DNA of 64,000 nt from an uncultured Pelagibacteraceae bacterium (lineage in GTDB: Bacteria > Pseudomonadota > Alphaproteobacteria > Pelagibacterales > Pelagibacteraceae): positions 1-64,000 of the forward strand of contig CACNTB010000004.1 of NCBI GenBank assembly GCA_902623305.1, given 5' to 3'. Made by a program: the position numbers and the translations under genes. Each line of letters starts with the position of its first letter. Position 1 is the first letter of the stretch. The notes under the pieces were generated by a model. It made no database searches and was not told the origin of the DNA. It was given only the letters and a program-made list of their open reading frames with translations. Positions 42,229 through 52,821 of the stretch are shown here, piece after piece.

Positions 42229-43608
42229 ATGAGATACGTTAGTACAAGAAACACATCAAAAACCTTTGAATTTAAAGATGTTTTCATTAAAGGTCTTGCT
42301 GATGATGGAGGCTTATTTATTCCCCAAACATTGATGAAATATAGTGAAAATGAAGTTAAAGATTTTAAAAAACTAAGTTACTCAGAGTTAGCTAAAAAGA
42401 TCGTTTATCCGTTTATTGGTGATTTCATGTCACAAGCTGAATTGAGTAAAATTATTGATAAATCTTACTCTGCATTTAGACGAGATAATGTTGTAGATTT
42501 CATAAAACTTGAAGACAGAACTGTGTTAGAGCTGTTTCATGGTCCGACTTTAGCCTTCAAAGATGTTGCAATGCAACTTTTAGGTAATTTTTATGAGTAC
42601 TACCTAAAAAATGAAAATCAAAAGATTAACATTATTGTTGCTACATCTGGAGATACTGGTGCTGCAGCAATTGATGCAATTAAAGGTAAAAAAAATGTTA
42701 ATATTTTTGTTCTTCATCCAGATAATCGTGTCTCACCAGTTCAAAGAAAATTAATGACGACAGGTAAAGATGAAAATGTATTTAACATAGCTATAAAGGG
42801 AAATTTCGATGATTGTCAAAATTTAGTTAAATCCATGTTTGCAGATAAGAAATTTTCAAATGACATTAAAATGTCAGGTGTAAACTCTATTAATTGGGCG
42901 AGGATTATTGCTCAAAGTGTTTATTATTTTTACAGTTATTCATCAGTTGAAGATGCAAGTGAACCAACAAATTTTTCAGTGCCAACAGGAAATTTTGGAG
43001 ATGTGTATGCAGGATATTTAGCCAAAAAAATGGGCTTGCCTATAGATAAATTGATTGTTGCAACTAATCAAAATGATATTTTACATAGAGCAATCTCAAA
43101 AGGTAGTTATGAAGCAGAAAAAGTTTCAGAAACCATCTCTCCGAGTATGGATATACAAATAGCAAGTAATTTTGAAAGACTTATATTTGATCTTAATAAT
43201 GGAGACGATCAACAGACTTCCTTAGATATGAAAAATATTAAAGAGAATGGACAGTATTCAATAAATGAGGATAAATTAAATAAAATTAGCGAAAACTTTT
43301 TATCAGCTAGAATGAGTGAGGATGAGACTTTAGAGGTAATTAAGAATATATATGAAAAATTTGACGTTGTTTTAGATCCACATACAGCTATAGGGTACGG
43401 AGCATTTGATAAACATAACTTAAAAGGAAACAATATCGTACTTGCAACCGCACATCCCTGCAAGTTCCCAGGCGCAATTCAAAGTGCAATTAATATAAAA
43501 GCAGAATTGCCAAATGAATTAACTTTTATTTTAGATCAAAAAGAAAATTATGATATTGTTGAAAATGATATTGAAAAAGTAAAACAACATATTAAAGATC
43601 GAGTATAA
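42229..43608 (+). CDS. thrC: Threonine synthase
   Basis: MRYVSTRN; LADDGGLFIP; FHGPTLAFKDVAMQLLG; ATSGDTGAAAI. Confidence 0.97.
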   Translation: MRYVSTRNTSKTFEFKDVFIKGLADDGGLFIPQTLMKYSENEVKDFKKLSYSELAKKIVYPFIGDFMSQAELSKIIDKSYSAFRRDNVVDFIKLEDRTVLELFHGPTLAFKDVAMQLLGNFYEYYLKNENQKINIIVATSGDTGAAAIDAIKGKKNVNIFVLHPDNRVSPVQRKLMTTGKDENVFNIAIKGNFDDCQNLVKSMFADKKFSNDIKMSGVNSINWARIIAQSVYYFYSYSSVEDASEPTNFSVPTGNFGDVYAGYLAKKMGLPIDKLIVATNQNDILHRAISKGSYEAEKVSETISPSMDIQIASNFERLIFDLNNGDDQQTSLDMKNIKENGQYSINEDKLNKISENFLSARMSEDETLEVIKNIYEKFDVVLDPHTAIGYGAFDKHNLKGNNIVLATAHPCKFPGAIQSAINIKAELPNELTFILDQKENYDIVENDIEKVKQHIKDRV

Positions 43609-44093
43609 TGAAATTAAACGAGAACGATTTACTGCCGAATTCAGAAATATTTGTTTTAGAAAATGGTGAGCCAACTAAAAAAAAAATTGAAGATTTTTTC
43701 AAAGATAAAAAAGTAGTTTTATTTGGATTACCAGGTGCTTACACCTCAGTATGTTCTACTAAACATTTGCCTGGCTATATTAACTTGCATGATAAGTACA
43801 AAGAAAAAGGTATTGATCATATTATTTGCATATCTGTAAATGATCCTTTTGTTATGAATGCTTGGGGAAAAGAAAATAACGTAGGTGATAAAATTGTTAT
43901 GATGGGGGACCCTTTTTTAAATTTTACTAGAGATATTGGGGCTGATGTTGATAAAAGTGGGAGAGGCTTAGGTATTAGATCAAATAGATACACAATGTAT
44001 GTTGAAGATATGAAAGTGATTAAGTTACAAGAAGAAAAAGATACCGGATCTTGCGAAATTTCAGCAGCAGAAAATTTTTTAAATTTAGTCTAA
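43608..44093 (+). CDS. Peroxiredoxin (Prx5/AhpE-like redoxin)
   Basis: VVLFGLPGAYTSVCSTKHLPGY; ISVNDPFVMNAWG. Confidence 0.92.
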   Translation: MKLNENDLLPNSEIFVLENGEPTKKKIEDFFKDKKVVLFGLPGAYTSVCSTKHLPGYINLHDKYKEKGIDHIICISVNDPFVMNAWGKENNVGDKIVMMGDPFLNFTRDIGADVDKSGRGLGIRSNRYTMYVEDMKVIKLQEEKDTGSCEISAAENFLNLV

Positions 44094-44510
44094 ATTTGCG
44101 GCTTTTTTAGCTAATAAGTCTACTTCTTCATTCATAGGATTTCCATCATGAGCCTTAACCCAATTCCATTCAACATTAAGTGATTTATTCAAATTATATA
44201 ATTCAATCCACAAATCCTTATTTTTAACATCTTCTTTTTTTGATGTTTTCCAATTATTAGCTAACCAAGTATTAATCCATTCAGTTATTCCATTTTTAAC
44301 ATATTGAGAGTCAGTATATATCTTTATTTCAATACCAGGTTTCATATTCTTCAGTGCATTAATCGGAGCTAGTAGCTCCATTCTATTATTTGTAGTGTTT
44401 TTTTCATTACCACTAATTTTTCTTATTTCTTTTTCATCATTTATAATTGCGGCCCATCCACCTTTTCCTGGATTTGTTAAACAAGAGCCATCTGTATAAA
44501 TTTTAATCAT
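44085..44510 (-). CDS. rnhA: Ribonuclease HI
   Basis: IYTDGSCLTNPGKGGWA; NRMELLA; VKAHDGNPMNEEVD. Confidence 0.96.
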   Translation of the reverse strand: MIKIYTDGSCLTNPGKGGWAAIINDEKEIRKISGNEKNTTNNRMELLAPINALKNMKPGIEIKIYTDSQYVKNGITEWINTWLANNWKTSKKEDVKNKDLWIELYNLNKSLNVEWNWVKAHDGNPMNEEVDLLAKKAANLD

Positions 44511-45475
44511 TAATTTATATAATCTTTGAATGTATTTAAATTATTGTGAGAAAGTAATTTTTGATAATATTCATTAGGATCTTTAATTTTAATCAATGCT
44601 GTCTTTGGGGTATTTGAGTAGTCGTATAATCGCGTTAATAAATATCTTAATGCTGCACCTCTACACAAAATATTTATTGATTTTTTTTCTTTAATTGAAA
44701 TTTTTTTAATGCTTTCATACCCTTTGATTAAACTTTTAATTTTTTTATGATTCATTTGAAATTTTTTCTTTTTAGGGTCAAAACAAAGAGCATTGATGCA
44801 TATAGCAATTTCATACATAAAATAATCATTAGCAGCAAAGTAGAAATCAATAATTCCAGAAAGTTTATTTTTTTTGAAGAAAATATTATCTATAAACAAG
44901 TCACCATGGATAATACCTTTGGGCAATTGTTTAGGCCAATTTTTATTTATATCTTTTAGGTTATTTTTTAAGAATATATTTAAATTTGAAAACTTTTTTG
45001 ACTTAAATTTAATACTTTCCAACAAAGGTTTTAAATTTCTAATACCCATCGAATTTTTTCTATTAAGCTTCATTTTATTTGTAACATTATGCATTCGAGC
45101 AATTATTTTACCAATTTCATAACAATCATTTATGTTTAATATTTTTTTATCCTTACCTTCTAAGAATGATACAATGCACGCAGTTTTATTTTTTAATTTA
45201 ATAAGATATTTATTATTTCTAGTTTTAAGTGGCATAGGACAATTTATTTTTGAACTATTTAAATTATCCATTAATTTCATAAAAAAAGGTATTTCTCTCT
45301 GTAAAACTCTTTTTTCAAAAATAGTTAAAATATATTTTTTCTTTTTTGATTTAAGAAGATAGTTTGTGTTTTCTATTCCTTGCTTAATACCTTTAAAACT
45401 TATTATTTTATCGATATTAAAATTTTTATTAATGATAATAATTTCTTTTTGAGTTATTTTTGTGTAAACAGCCAT
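44510..45475 (-). CDS. thrB: Homoserine kinase type II
   Basis: GIKQGIENTNYLL; GIIHGDLFIDNIFF; IDFYFAANDYFMYEIAI. Confidence 0.9.
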   Translation of the reverse strand: MAVYTKITQKEIIIINKNFNIDKIISFKGIKQGIENTNYLLKSKKKKYILTIFEKRVLQREIPFFMKLMDNLNSSKINCPMPLKTRNNKYLIKLKNKTACIVSFLEGKDKKILNINDCYEIGKIIARMHNVTNKMKLNRKNSMGIRNLKPLLESIKFKSKKFSNLNIFLKNNLKDINKNWPKQLPKGIIHGDLFIDNIFFKKNKLSGIIDFYFAANDYFMYEIAICINALCFDPKKKKFQMNHKKIKSLIKGYESIKKISIKEKKSINILCRGAALRYLLTRLYDYSNTPKTALIKIKDPNEYYQKLLSHNNLNTFKDYIN

Positions 45476-45477
45476 TT

Positions 45478-46422
45478 TTAATTTAATTTTTTAGGAACTT
45501 TAAATACCACATCTTCTTTAATTATCTCAACTACATCGATACTTATAGAAAACTTATTTTTTAAATCATTGATAAAATTTTCAACTAATATTTCTGGCGC
45601 AGAAGCCCCAGATGATATACCTATGGTATTACAATTTTCTATTTGGTCATATGGTATTGAGCTTTCAGAGTGAATAAGTTGCGAATTTTCACAGCCTGAT
45701 TTTTTTGCTACTTCAACTAACCTAACTGAATTTGAAGAGTTTCTACTTCCAATAACAAAAAACATATCACAATTCTTTGCAATATTTTTTACTGCCATCT
45801 GACGGTTAGTAGTTGCATAACAAATATCTTCTTTCATTGGCTCTTTTATATTAGGAAAATTGGTTTTTAAAATTTTGATTATCTGTTTTGTGTCATCAAC
45901 TGATAAAGTAGTCTGAGTAATATATGCTAATTTTTTGTCTAATTTACTTTGATAGTTTAAAGCATCTTCCTCATTTTGGATTAGATCTATAGAACCTTTA
46001 CTTAATTGACCCATAGTTCCAATTACTTCAGGATGATTTTCATGACCAATTAAAATTATATGATAACCAGCTTTACTTAGATTTTCTGCTTCTCTATGAA
46101 CTTTAGAAACTAGTGGACATGTAGCATCCACAAAAGTCATTTTATAATTTTGCGCATCTTCAGGTATTTTTTTCGGAACACCATGAGCTGAAAAAATTAC
46201 TGGTCTTGATTTATCTTTTATCTCCTCCAGCTCCTCAACAAATATTGCCCCTTTATTTTTTAAATCATCTACAACATACTTGTTATGCACTATTTCATGA
46301 CGCACATAAACTGGAGCTCCAAATTTTTTTATAGATTTTTCAACTATTTCAATTGCTCTTTCTACCCCAGCACAAAACCCACGAGGTGCAGACAGTAATA
46401 TTTTTAACTCTTTATTTTTCAT
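45478..46422 (-). CDS. ispH: 4-hydroxy-3-methylbut-2-enyl diphosphate reductase
   Basis: APRGFCAGVERAI; FSAHGVPK; DATCPLVSKVH. Confidence 0.97.
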   Translation of the reverse strand: MKNKELKILLSAPRGFCAGVERAIEIVEKSIKKFGAPVYVRHEIVHNKYVVDDLKNKGAIFVEELEEIKDKSRPVIFSAHGVPKKIPEDAQNYKMTFVDATCPLVSKVHREAENLSKAGYHIILIGHENHPEVIGTMGQLSKGSIDLIQNEEDALNYQSKLDKKLAYITQTTLSVDDTKQIIKILKTNFPNIKEPMKEDICYATTNRQMAVKNIAKNCDMFFVIGSRNSSNSVRLVEVAKKSGCENSQLIHSESSIPYDQIENCNTIGISSGASAPEILVENFINDLKNKFSISIDVVEIIKEDVVFKVPKKLN

Positions 46423-47347
46423 TTTTTTCTAAAAAATATTCCAGCAATATATGTGGAAAGGTTAAAGACGCCAAACCTATAAATATTATTTTTAAAATTG
46501 CACTATCCAAATTGTATGAATTATTCAGCAAATATAGAGCAATAAAAGAAAAAACAGCTGTCAAAATAGTTAAAGGTAAAGCTTTTTTGACAAATAATCC
46601 AAATCCGTTAACTATACTATTTGGATCAAGATCAATAGCGAGCGAAATTGTATGTCTAATCGAGTGTAAAAAACAGAAATAAACAGTAAAAGCTATTAGT
46701 GGAGTTAAATAATAATTTAATATTAAAATTGAAAAATAATCTAAAAAAACAACAAATTTTTTAATTTCAAAATTTTTCAAAAAAAGAAAAATACTAGATA
46801 AGGTACTACAGATTATTCCTATTTGAATTATTTTATTTGTCTCAATAAAATTTAAACTTGAATAAAATATCTCATTATCGATTAATAATAATTTGAAAAT
46901 TGCTATTGTTTCTTGAAAATGAAAATACAAAGGAGCAAGTATAATTAAAAATCCTTTAAAAAAATAGAGTATTTGAGTGAAATATGATCTATCATTAATC
47001 AAAAATTGTGTATCTTCTTTACCAAAGTGGTAGGAAGCTATTATTAAAAAAAGAATTAAAGTCATAGATGGTAATATCATCCAAGTTACAATGACTGCTG
47101 CTGATATTAAAATATATATAACATAGAAAATATAAGTTGATTTTATATTGAATAATCTTAAAAGTTTTTTTCCTTTAATATGGTCTAATGAACCATGAGA
47201 CACGCCTACAATCAAAATTAAAAGTAAACATAAAATCGATGAAATATATAAATTATTTAACTTTAACAATAAAATACAAAAAATATTTACAAAAAAGAAA
47301 AAAATAAATGAATGATTTAAATTTATTTTTTTAATCTTATTGTTCAT
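46412..47347 (-). CDS. blh: Brp/Blh family beta-carotene 15,15'-dioxygenase (retinal synthesis)
   Basis: Multi-TM; VGVSHGSLDHIKGKK, ASYHFGKEDTQF, FLHSIRHT His motifs; next to crtY/crtB/crtI. Confidence 0.88.
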   Translation of the reverse strand: MNNKIKKINLNHSFIFFFFVNIFCILLLKLNNLYISSILCLLLILIVGVSHGSLDHIKGKKLLRLFNIKSTYIFYVIYILISAAVIVTWMILPSMTLILFLIIASYHFGKEDTQFLINDRSYFTQILYFFKGFLIILAPLYFHFQETIAIFKLLLIDNEIFYSSLNFIETNKIIQIGIICSTLSSIFLFLKNFEIKKFVVFLDYFSILILNYYLTPLIAFTVYFCFLHSIRHTISLAIDLDPNSIVNGFGLFVKKALPLTILTAVFSFIALYLLNNSYNLDSAILKIIFIGLASLTFPHILLEYFLEKNEK

Positions 47348-47348
47348 A

Positions 47349-48413
47349 TCAGATTATTTCTTTTACAAATTTCCATTTAGGCATTTTAAGTATAACTTTT
47401 ATGTCCTCAGAAAGATCACTTTTATTTGATAAAAAATTTATTGCAGTTTTAGGTTTTGTATTAAATACTTTCAGAAATATATTTCCCATATCTGAAGAAT
47501 TATTTTTCAAAACTCTTAAAAGAATTTTGTCTAAAAAATCATATTTTTTATGAATTTTATATGGTTTTGCTTTTCTAATATTTTCGATGTTTTCTCTAAT
47601 ATACCTACTTTGATCTTGAATATTCAAGAAAGTGTATCCAGTGCTTAATCTCGTCATCCCTCCAGCAGAGCCAATAAATATTTCTTTAGAATTATTTATT
47701 GGTTCTTGTCTAAAAAGTGGGATAGCACCATTTTCTTTAAAATTAATTTTACAATTTCTTATGTTAAGATCGTTACCCAAGTAATTATCAATTTGATCTT
47801 CATAATCCTCAAGATTTTCATTATTTAACTCTGATATCCATGTTGTCTCTACTAGCGCATTTCTTTTTGTAAATGGAAGAGTGTAAAAAAAATGAACTCT
47901 GTTTCTCTGATCACAAGCAAAATCCATTAAATTGAAAATTTCATCATCAAAAAAGTCTTTATCAGTCTCTATCTCTACTCCATAAAAATGTTGCCACAAC
48001 TTACCTTGATTGTTCCTAAAATTAGGTACACTATTAAAAATAATTGAGTCCGATTTATCTACTTCATCAATATTTTTGAAAAACTGAATGTTTTTGTTTA
48101 ATTTAAGTTTTGAAAGTATTTTTTCGTAAAATCTACCACTATCAATTGTCTGGTATGGAGTAGACTGGCAATCTACATATTTCGTTTCATTTGGTGTATT
48201 TATTGTAAAGTTAATCCAATTTTTTTTAACACAGTCATCAAAGTTATGTGAAAAGACTTTCCAAAAAGACCAAGTCTTGTCTCTTTTATACTCTCCTCTT
48301 GGCTCAATGATTGCTAGAGTTTTATTTTTTAATTTGTCATGAATTTCTAGTTCATATGCTAATGAAAGACCAGCGCAGCCACCACCTATAATTATATAAT
48401 CAAATTCTTTCAT
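47349..48413 (-). CDS. crtY: Lycopene beta-cyclase
   Basis: DYIIIGGGCAGLSLAYEL; DKTWSFW; FFYTLPFTKRNALVE; IGSAGGMTRLSTGYTF. Confidence 0.92.
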   Translation of the reverse strand: MKEFDYIIIGGGCAGLSLAYELEIHDKLKNKTLAIIEPRGEYKRDKTWSFWKVFSHNFDDCVKKNWINFTINTPNETKYVDCQSTPYQTIDSGRFYEKILSKLKLNKNIQFFKNIDEVDKSDSIIFNSVPNFRNNQGKLWQHFYGVEIETDKDFFDDEIFNLMDFACDQRNRVHFFYTLPFTKRNALVETTWISELNNENLEDYEDQIDNYLGNDLNIRNCKINFKENGAIPLFRQEPINNSKEIFIGSAGGMTRLSTGYTFLNIQDQSRYIRENIENIRKAKPYKIHKKYDFLDKILLRVLKNNSSDMGNIFLKVFNTKPKTAINFLSNKSDLSEDIKVILKMPKWKFVKEII

Positions 48414-49251
48414 TTAAATTTATTTCTTCGTAAATTAAATTATGATCATGTTCAATATTATCATCGTTTTTACTTAAAAGTGATAACTTAATTAAGTCAA
48501 AAATAGATAATAAAGTTTCAATTATTTTCTCAATATTTGAAACATAAATTTTCCCTGAATTTTTATAATTTTCTAAGTTTTTTTTATTTAAAATTTTATA
48601 TCCTATTTTTCTATAAACTCTTCTTGCAACTAAAATAGAAAATCTGAAGCTAAGTGGTATTTCATTTATTGAGTAAAATGAGTTCTCATAAAATTTTTCT
48701 GAAAGTTTGATTGTATTTTCTATATCCTTAAAACTTTCATTAATATAGGTTCTATTATTTTTTTTATCTTCTATAACATCTCTAGAAATATTTGTTAATT
48801 GCATTGCAATTCCAAGATCAATAGCTGATTTTAAAGATTGTTCTTTGTGAACATTCAATATTTTAGCCATCATCAATCCCACCGTTCCAGCTACTCTGTA
48901 AGAATATATCAATAATTCTTTTTTTGAATTAAGTTTAACATTTTCCTTTATATCAGAATTAATACCCTCAAATAAATCGTCAACAATTTTAGTGGAAATA
49001 CTAAATTCATTAATAAGATCCCACATGTTTTTAATAATTGGATTATCATAATTTTTATTTATAAAATTATTTCTAAATTTAATAAAATTATCTTTTTTTA
49101 CCTCAATCTTGTTTTCATCGTCAGCAATATTATCTGCTTCTCTACAAAAATCGTAAAGAGCAGAGCATTTTTTATATGTTTTTTCTGGTAAGAAAAAACC
49201 TGCCCAATTGAAAGATTTTGCGTAAATAGCTAAATAATTCTTTGTTAACAT
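48400..49251 (-). CDS. crtB: Phytoene synthase
   Basis: YDFCREADNIADD; YSYRVAGTVGLMM; GIAMQLTNISRDVIED. Confidence 0.93.
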   Translation of the reverse strand: MLTKNYLAIYAKSFNWAGFFLPEKTYKKCSALYDFCREADNIADDENKIEVKKDNFIKFRNNFINKNYDNPIIKNMWDLINEFSISTKIVDDLFEGINSDIKENVKLNSKKELLIYSYRVAGTVGLMMAKILNVHKEQSLKSAIDLGIAMQLTNISRDVIEDKKNNRTYINESFKDIENTIKLSEKFYENSFYSINEIPLSFRFSILVARRVYRKIGYKILNKKNLENYKNSGKIYVSNIEKIIETLLSIFDLIKLSLLSKNDDNIEHDHNLIYEEINLNERI

Positions 49252-50711
49252 TAAAATAACTTATCTAAAACTTTTGCTGAAGAAAGAACACCTGGAACTC
49301 CAGCACCCGGATGTGTTCCTGCACCCACAAAGAATAAACCATCATATATTTCTGATTTATTATGAAATCTAAAATATGCAGATTGTGTAAATTTAGGTTG
49401 AATTGAAAACCCTGATCCAAATTTTGTATTTAATTCTTTTTCAAAGTAATCAGGTGTAAGATAAAAATCTTCAACTATATTTTTCTTAAGATCCGGCATT
49501 AAATCTTTTTCCATTTTTTCAATTACAAGATTTTTCATTTTTTCACCCTCAGTTTTCCAATTTATTTTTGATTGATTGTTAGGAACAGGCACTAACACAT
49601 AAAAACAATCATTTCCTTCTGGGGCCATAGTTTTATCAGTCGCCGTGGGTCTGTGGAGATAATAACTGATATCATTATTTAATTTTTTCTTATCAAATAT
49701 GTCATCAAGATGTTCTTTATACTTGTTTCCAAACTTTATTGTATGATGTTCAACATTCTCGTAAATTTTTTTTGTACCAAAATAGTAAACAAATAAACCC
49801 ATAGAATATTCCATTCGATTTTTTTTCCAATTAAACAACATGGAACTCCCATTGCTTTTGCTTAACATTTTCTCATAAAATGCTGGTGGATCTGCATTAC
49901 AAACAACATTATCTGCATCAATTTCGTTTTCATTATTTAATTTTACACCGCTTATTTTATTATTCTTTGTAATAATTTCTGTTACTTCACTGTTTTTTAT
50001 TATTTCAATGTCAACCTCATTCATTAAATTTTCAAAACCTTTAATAATATTTCCAGTTCCTCCTATAGAATAATGTATTCCCCATTTTTTTTCTAAATAA
50101 AGAATTAAGCCATAAATAGAAGTAGTGGTAAAAGGATTTCCCCCAACAAGTAAAGGATGCATGCTAAGCATTCTTCTTAATTTTTCATTTTTAACATAAG
50201 ATGAAACAAGTGAGTAAACTGATTTATAACTTTTAAGTTTTAATAGAGCAGGTAGTTGTTGCATCATTACAAAAGGTTTATTGAATGGTATATCCGCAAG
50301 TTCTAAAAAACCTTTCTCAAATATCTTTTTTGTAAAATTAACTAATTTTTCATATCCATTTAAATCTTCTTTGCTAAGTTTTTCAATCTGACTTTTCATT
50401 TCTGTTTCGTCCCCTGAATAGTTAAACTTAGTTTTATCCTCAAAAATAAATTGGTACCAAATTTTAAGTGGGGTTAATTCTATATAATTTTTGGGATCTT
50501 TATTGAATAACTCAAACAGTTCATTAATTAAATAAGGTGCTGTAATTACCGTTGGTCCAGCATCATATATAAATCCGTTTCTCTTAAAAACTCTAGCTCT
50601 ACCTCCTAGGTCTGGATGTTTTTCTATTAATTTTACGTTATGTCCTTTTGCCTTAAGTCTTAGCGCTGCTGCGATCCCACCGAATCCTGATCCAATGACT
50701 ATAGAGTTCAT
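49251..50711 (-). CDS. crtI: Phytoene desaturase
   Basis: VIGSGFGGIAAALRLKAKGHNVKLIEKHPDLGGRARVF; FFVGAGTHPGAGVPGVLSSAKV. Confidence 0.96.
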   Translation of the reverse strand: MNSIVIGSGFGGIAAALRLKAKGHNVKLIEKHPDLGGRARVFKRNGFIYDAGPTVITAPYLINELFELFNKDPKNYIELTPLKIWYQFIFEDKTKFNYSGDETEMKSQIEKLSKEDLNGYEKLVNFTKKIFEKGFLELADIPFNKPFVMMQQLPALLKLKSYKSVYSLVSSYVKNEKLRRMLSMHPLLVGGNPFTTTSIYGLILYLEKKWGIHYSIGGTGNIIKGFENLMNEVDIEIIKNSEVTEIITKNNKISGVKLNNENEIDADNVVCNADPPAFYEKMLSKSNGSSMLFNWKKNRMEYSMGLFVYYFGTKKIYENVEHHTIKFGNKYKEHLDDIFDKKKLNNDISYYLHRPTATDKTMAPEGNDCFYVLVPVPNNQSKINWKTEGEKMKNLVIEKMEKDLMPDLKKNIVEDFYLTPDYFEKELNTKFGSGFSIQPKFTQSAYFRFHNKSEIYDGLFFVGAGTHPGAGVPGVLSSAKVLDKLF

Positions 50712-50750
50712 ATTAATAATTTATAGCTTTTTTGAAAAATTGTAAGTGTA

Positions 50751-51248
50751 TTATGAGTTAATTTTTTTTAACTCTGCTTTAGTTTCATCTAAATCTTTTT
50801 GAAACACAGCATCTAATTTTGACTTATCTACAGATGTAGTTATTATTTTTTTAACTGAGTCTACGGCAATCTTTATTGATGCATCCTTAATTTCTTTTAA
50901 AGCCGCTTCTTTCATCTGACTTATTTTATTTTCAGCTAAATTTTTTTTAATTTCTGACGATTTATGAAATTTATCATTCATCTCAATTATTAATCTATCT
51001 GAATCTTTTTTGGCGTTCCCAAGAATTTCGTTGCTAACAGACTGAGCTGTATCTAATTTTTTTTGCGAGTTATCTAGTAACGTTTTTGCTTCAGTTCTTA
51101 ATTTTTCACTTTCATCAATTTCATTTTTAATATCAGATATCATTTTATCTAACATTTCAGAAATTTTTTGGGGAATTTTAAGGTAAATTAAAGCTCCAAA
51201 AAAAATAATAAATGATACGGCTACCCAAAATGTTGCATCAATTACCAT
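50751..51248 (-). CDS. atpF: ATP synthase F0 subunit b
   Basis: MVIDATFWVAVSFIIFFGALIYLKIPQKISEMLD; start set at 51248. Confidence 0.88.
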   Translation of the reverse strand: MVIDATFWVAVSFIIFFGALIYLKIPQKISEMLDKMISDIKNEIDESEKLRTEAKTLLDNSQKKLDTAQSVSNEILGNAKKDSDRLIIEMNDKFHKSSEIKKNLAENKISQMKEAALKEIKDASIKIAVDSVKKIITTSVDKSKLDAVFQKDLDETKAELKKINS

Positions 51249-51828
51249 AATATTTATCTCCACTTCTTTTAGATAGATCGTCAACAATTGCAGATATACT
51301 ACTATTATTTACTTCGGCTCCAATAAGTTTCTGCAATAACTCTGATGAAGTTTCAATAGCTATTTTATTTATTTTATCTGGTGCATTCTTTCTTAATGCA
51401 TCTATTTCTTTTTCAGCCTCAGCAATTTCATTATCAATTTGCTTATCAAGAACCTCCCTTTTTGCGCCAATATCTTTTAGTGCCTTTTCCCTTGCTTGAT
51501 TGAAAATACTATTAGCCTCAAGTTTACTTTTAGATATAATTTCATCGTATTCTTTTAGCTTTGCATCGCTAGCTTCTCTTTGTTTCTCAGCAGCCTCAAT
51601 ATTTTCTAATATTTGAGATTTTCTTGATTCTAAGTTGTTACTAATTTTCGGTAGTATTAGTTTAGATAAAACTAAATACATAATTCCAAAAGTAAGTACT
51701 AACCAAAAAATTTGGGAAACCCAAAATTCTGGATTCAATTGAGGCATACCTCCGCTTTCAGCTGCAAAAGCCTCTTTAATAAAAAAGAAGCTAAACAATA
51801 TTGACAGAAAATATATTTTTTTAACCAT
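51238..51828 (-). CDS. atpG: ATP synthase F0 subunit b'
   Basis: GGMPQLNPEFWVSQIFWLVLTFGIMYLVLSKLILPKIS; start set at 51828. Confidence 0.88.
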   Translation of the reverse strand: MVKKIYFLSILFSFFFIKEAFAAESGGMPQLNPEFWVSQIFWLVLTFGIMYLVLSKLILPKISNNLESRKSQILENIEAAEKQREASDAKLKEYDEIISKSKLEANSIFNQAREKALKDIGAKREVLDKQIDNEIAEAEKEIDALRKNAPDKINKIAIETSSELLQKLIGAEVNNSSISAIVDDLSKRSGDKYYGN

Positions 51829-51832
51829 CAAT

Positions 51833-52060
51833 TTAAAACGCAAAAAGAATGATCAACGCAACTACCAATCCGAATAATCCTGTAGCTTCTGCAAGCGCAA
51901 AACCTAAAAGCAAGTTAGGAAATTGTTTTTGTGCTGCAGATGGATTTCTCATTGCACCAGACAAATAATTTCCAAAAATTATTCCGATACCAACACCGGC
52001 TCCAGCTAAAGCAATTGCCGCTAAACCTGCTCCGATCATTTTTGCTGCTTCTAATTCCAT
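51833..52060 (-). CDS. atpE: ATP synthase F0 subunit c
   Basis: GAGLAAIALAGAGVGIGIIFGNYLSGAMRNPSA...ALAEATGLFGLVVALIILF. Confidence 0.97.
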   Translation of the reverse strand: MELEAAKMIGAGLAAIALAGAGVGIGIIFGNYLSGAMRNPSAAQKQFPNLLLGFALAEATGLFGLVVALIILFAF

Positions 52061-52077
52061 TATATCCTCCTCTGTTA

Positions 52078-52812
52078 TTAATGGTGTAAATTTAATGCAT
52101 CATTTAAATAGATGCAGGTTAAGATTGCAAAAACATAAGCTTGAAGAAAAGCAACTAGGATCTCCAAACCTGTTAACGCAACCGAAAAACTTAGTGGAAG
52201 CCACCCACCAACTATTCCAAGACTAATTACAAAGCCTCCGAAAACTTTCATCATTGTATGACCAGCCATCATATTAGCAAATAACCTAACTGATAAACTT
52301 ATAGGCCTACTCAAGTAAGAAATAACTTCTATAACAACAATTAAAGGTAGCAATACCGCAGGTACTCCACTTGGAACAAATAATTTTAAATACCCAAATC
52401 CATGTTTAATAAATCCAATTACAGTCACTCCAATAAATATAAATGCTGCAAGCACAAATGTTACAATAATATGACTGGTCACAGTGAAAGTATAAGGTAT
52501 CATACCGAACATGTTACAAAATAAAACAAACATGAATAGAGAAAATATAAATGCAAAGTATGGTTTAGCTTTTGATCCAGCTGTGTCACTGATCATTTTG
52601 GATACAAAGGTGTAGCTGAGTTCAGCTAATAATTGAATTTTATTTGGTAGTATTGAATTTTTTTTTGATCCAAAATTAAAGACTAACAAAATAGATACAG
52701 TACTTAAAATCATAAATAAACTTGCGTTAGTAAACGATATGTCAAATGCTCCAACTTTAATTTCAGGTCCAATTCTATAAACGTCGAATTGGGACATAGG
52801 ATTTGCTGCCAT
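52078..52812 (-). CDS. atpB: ATP synthase F0 subunit a
   Basis: RPISLSVRLFANMMAGHTMMKV; ALTGLEILVAFLQAYVFAILTCIYLNDA. Confidence 0.97.
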   Translation of the reverse strand: MAANPMSQFDVYRIGPEIKVGAFDISFTNASLFMILSTVSILLVFNFGSKKNSILPNKIQLLAELSYTFVSKMISDTAGSKAKPYFAFIFSLFMFVLFCNMFGMIPYTFTVTSHIIVTFVLAAFIFIGVTVIGFIKHGFGYLKLFVPSGVPAVLLPLIVVIEVISYLSRPISLSVRLFANMMAGHTMMKVFGGFVISLGIVGGWLPLSFSVALTGLEILVAFLQAYVFAILTCIYLNDALNLHH

Positions 52813-52821
52813 AGTACTTAT

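Noticed and set aside
46353-46682. Plus-strand ORF across the ispH/blh junction
   Set aside because: Antisense to two well supported genes; no recognisable product.
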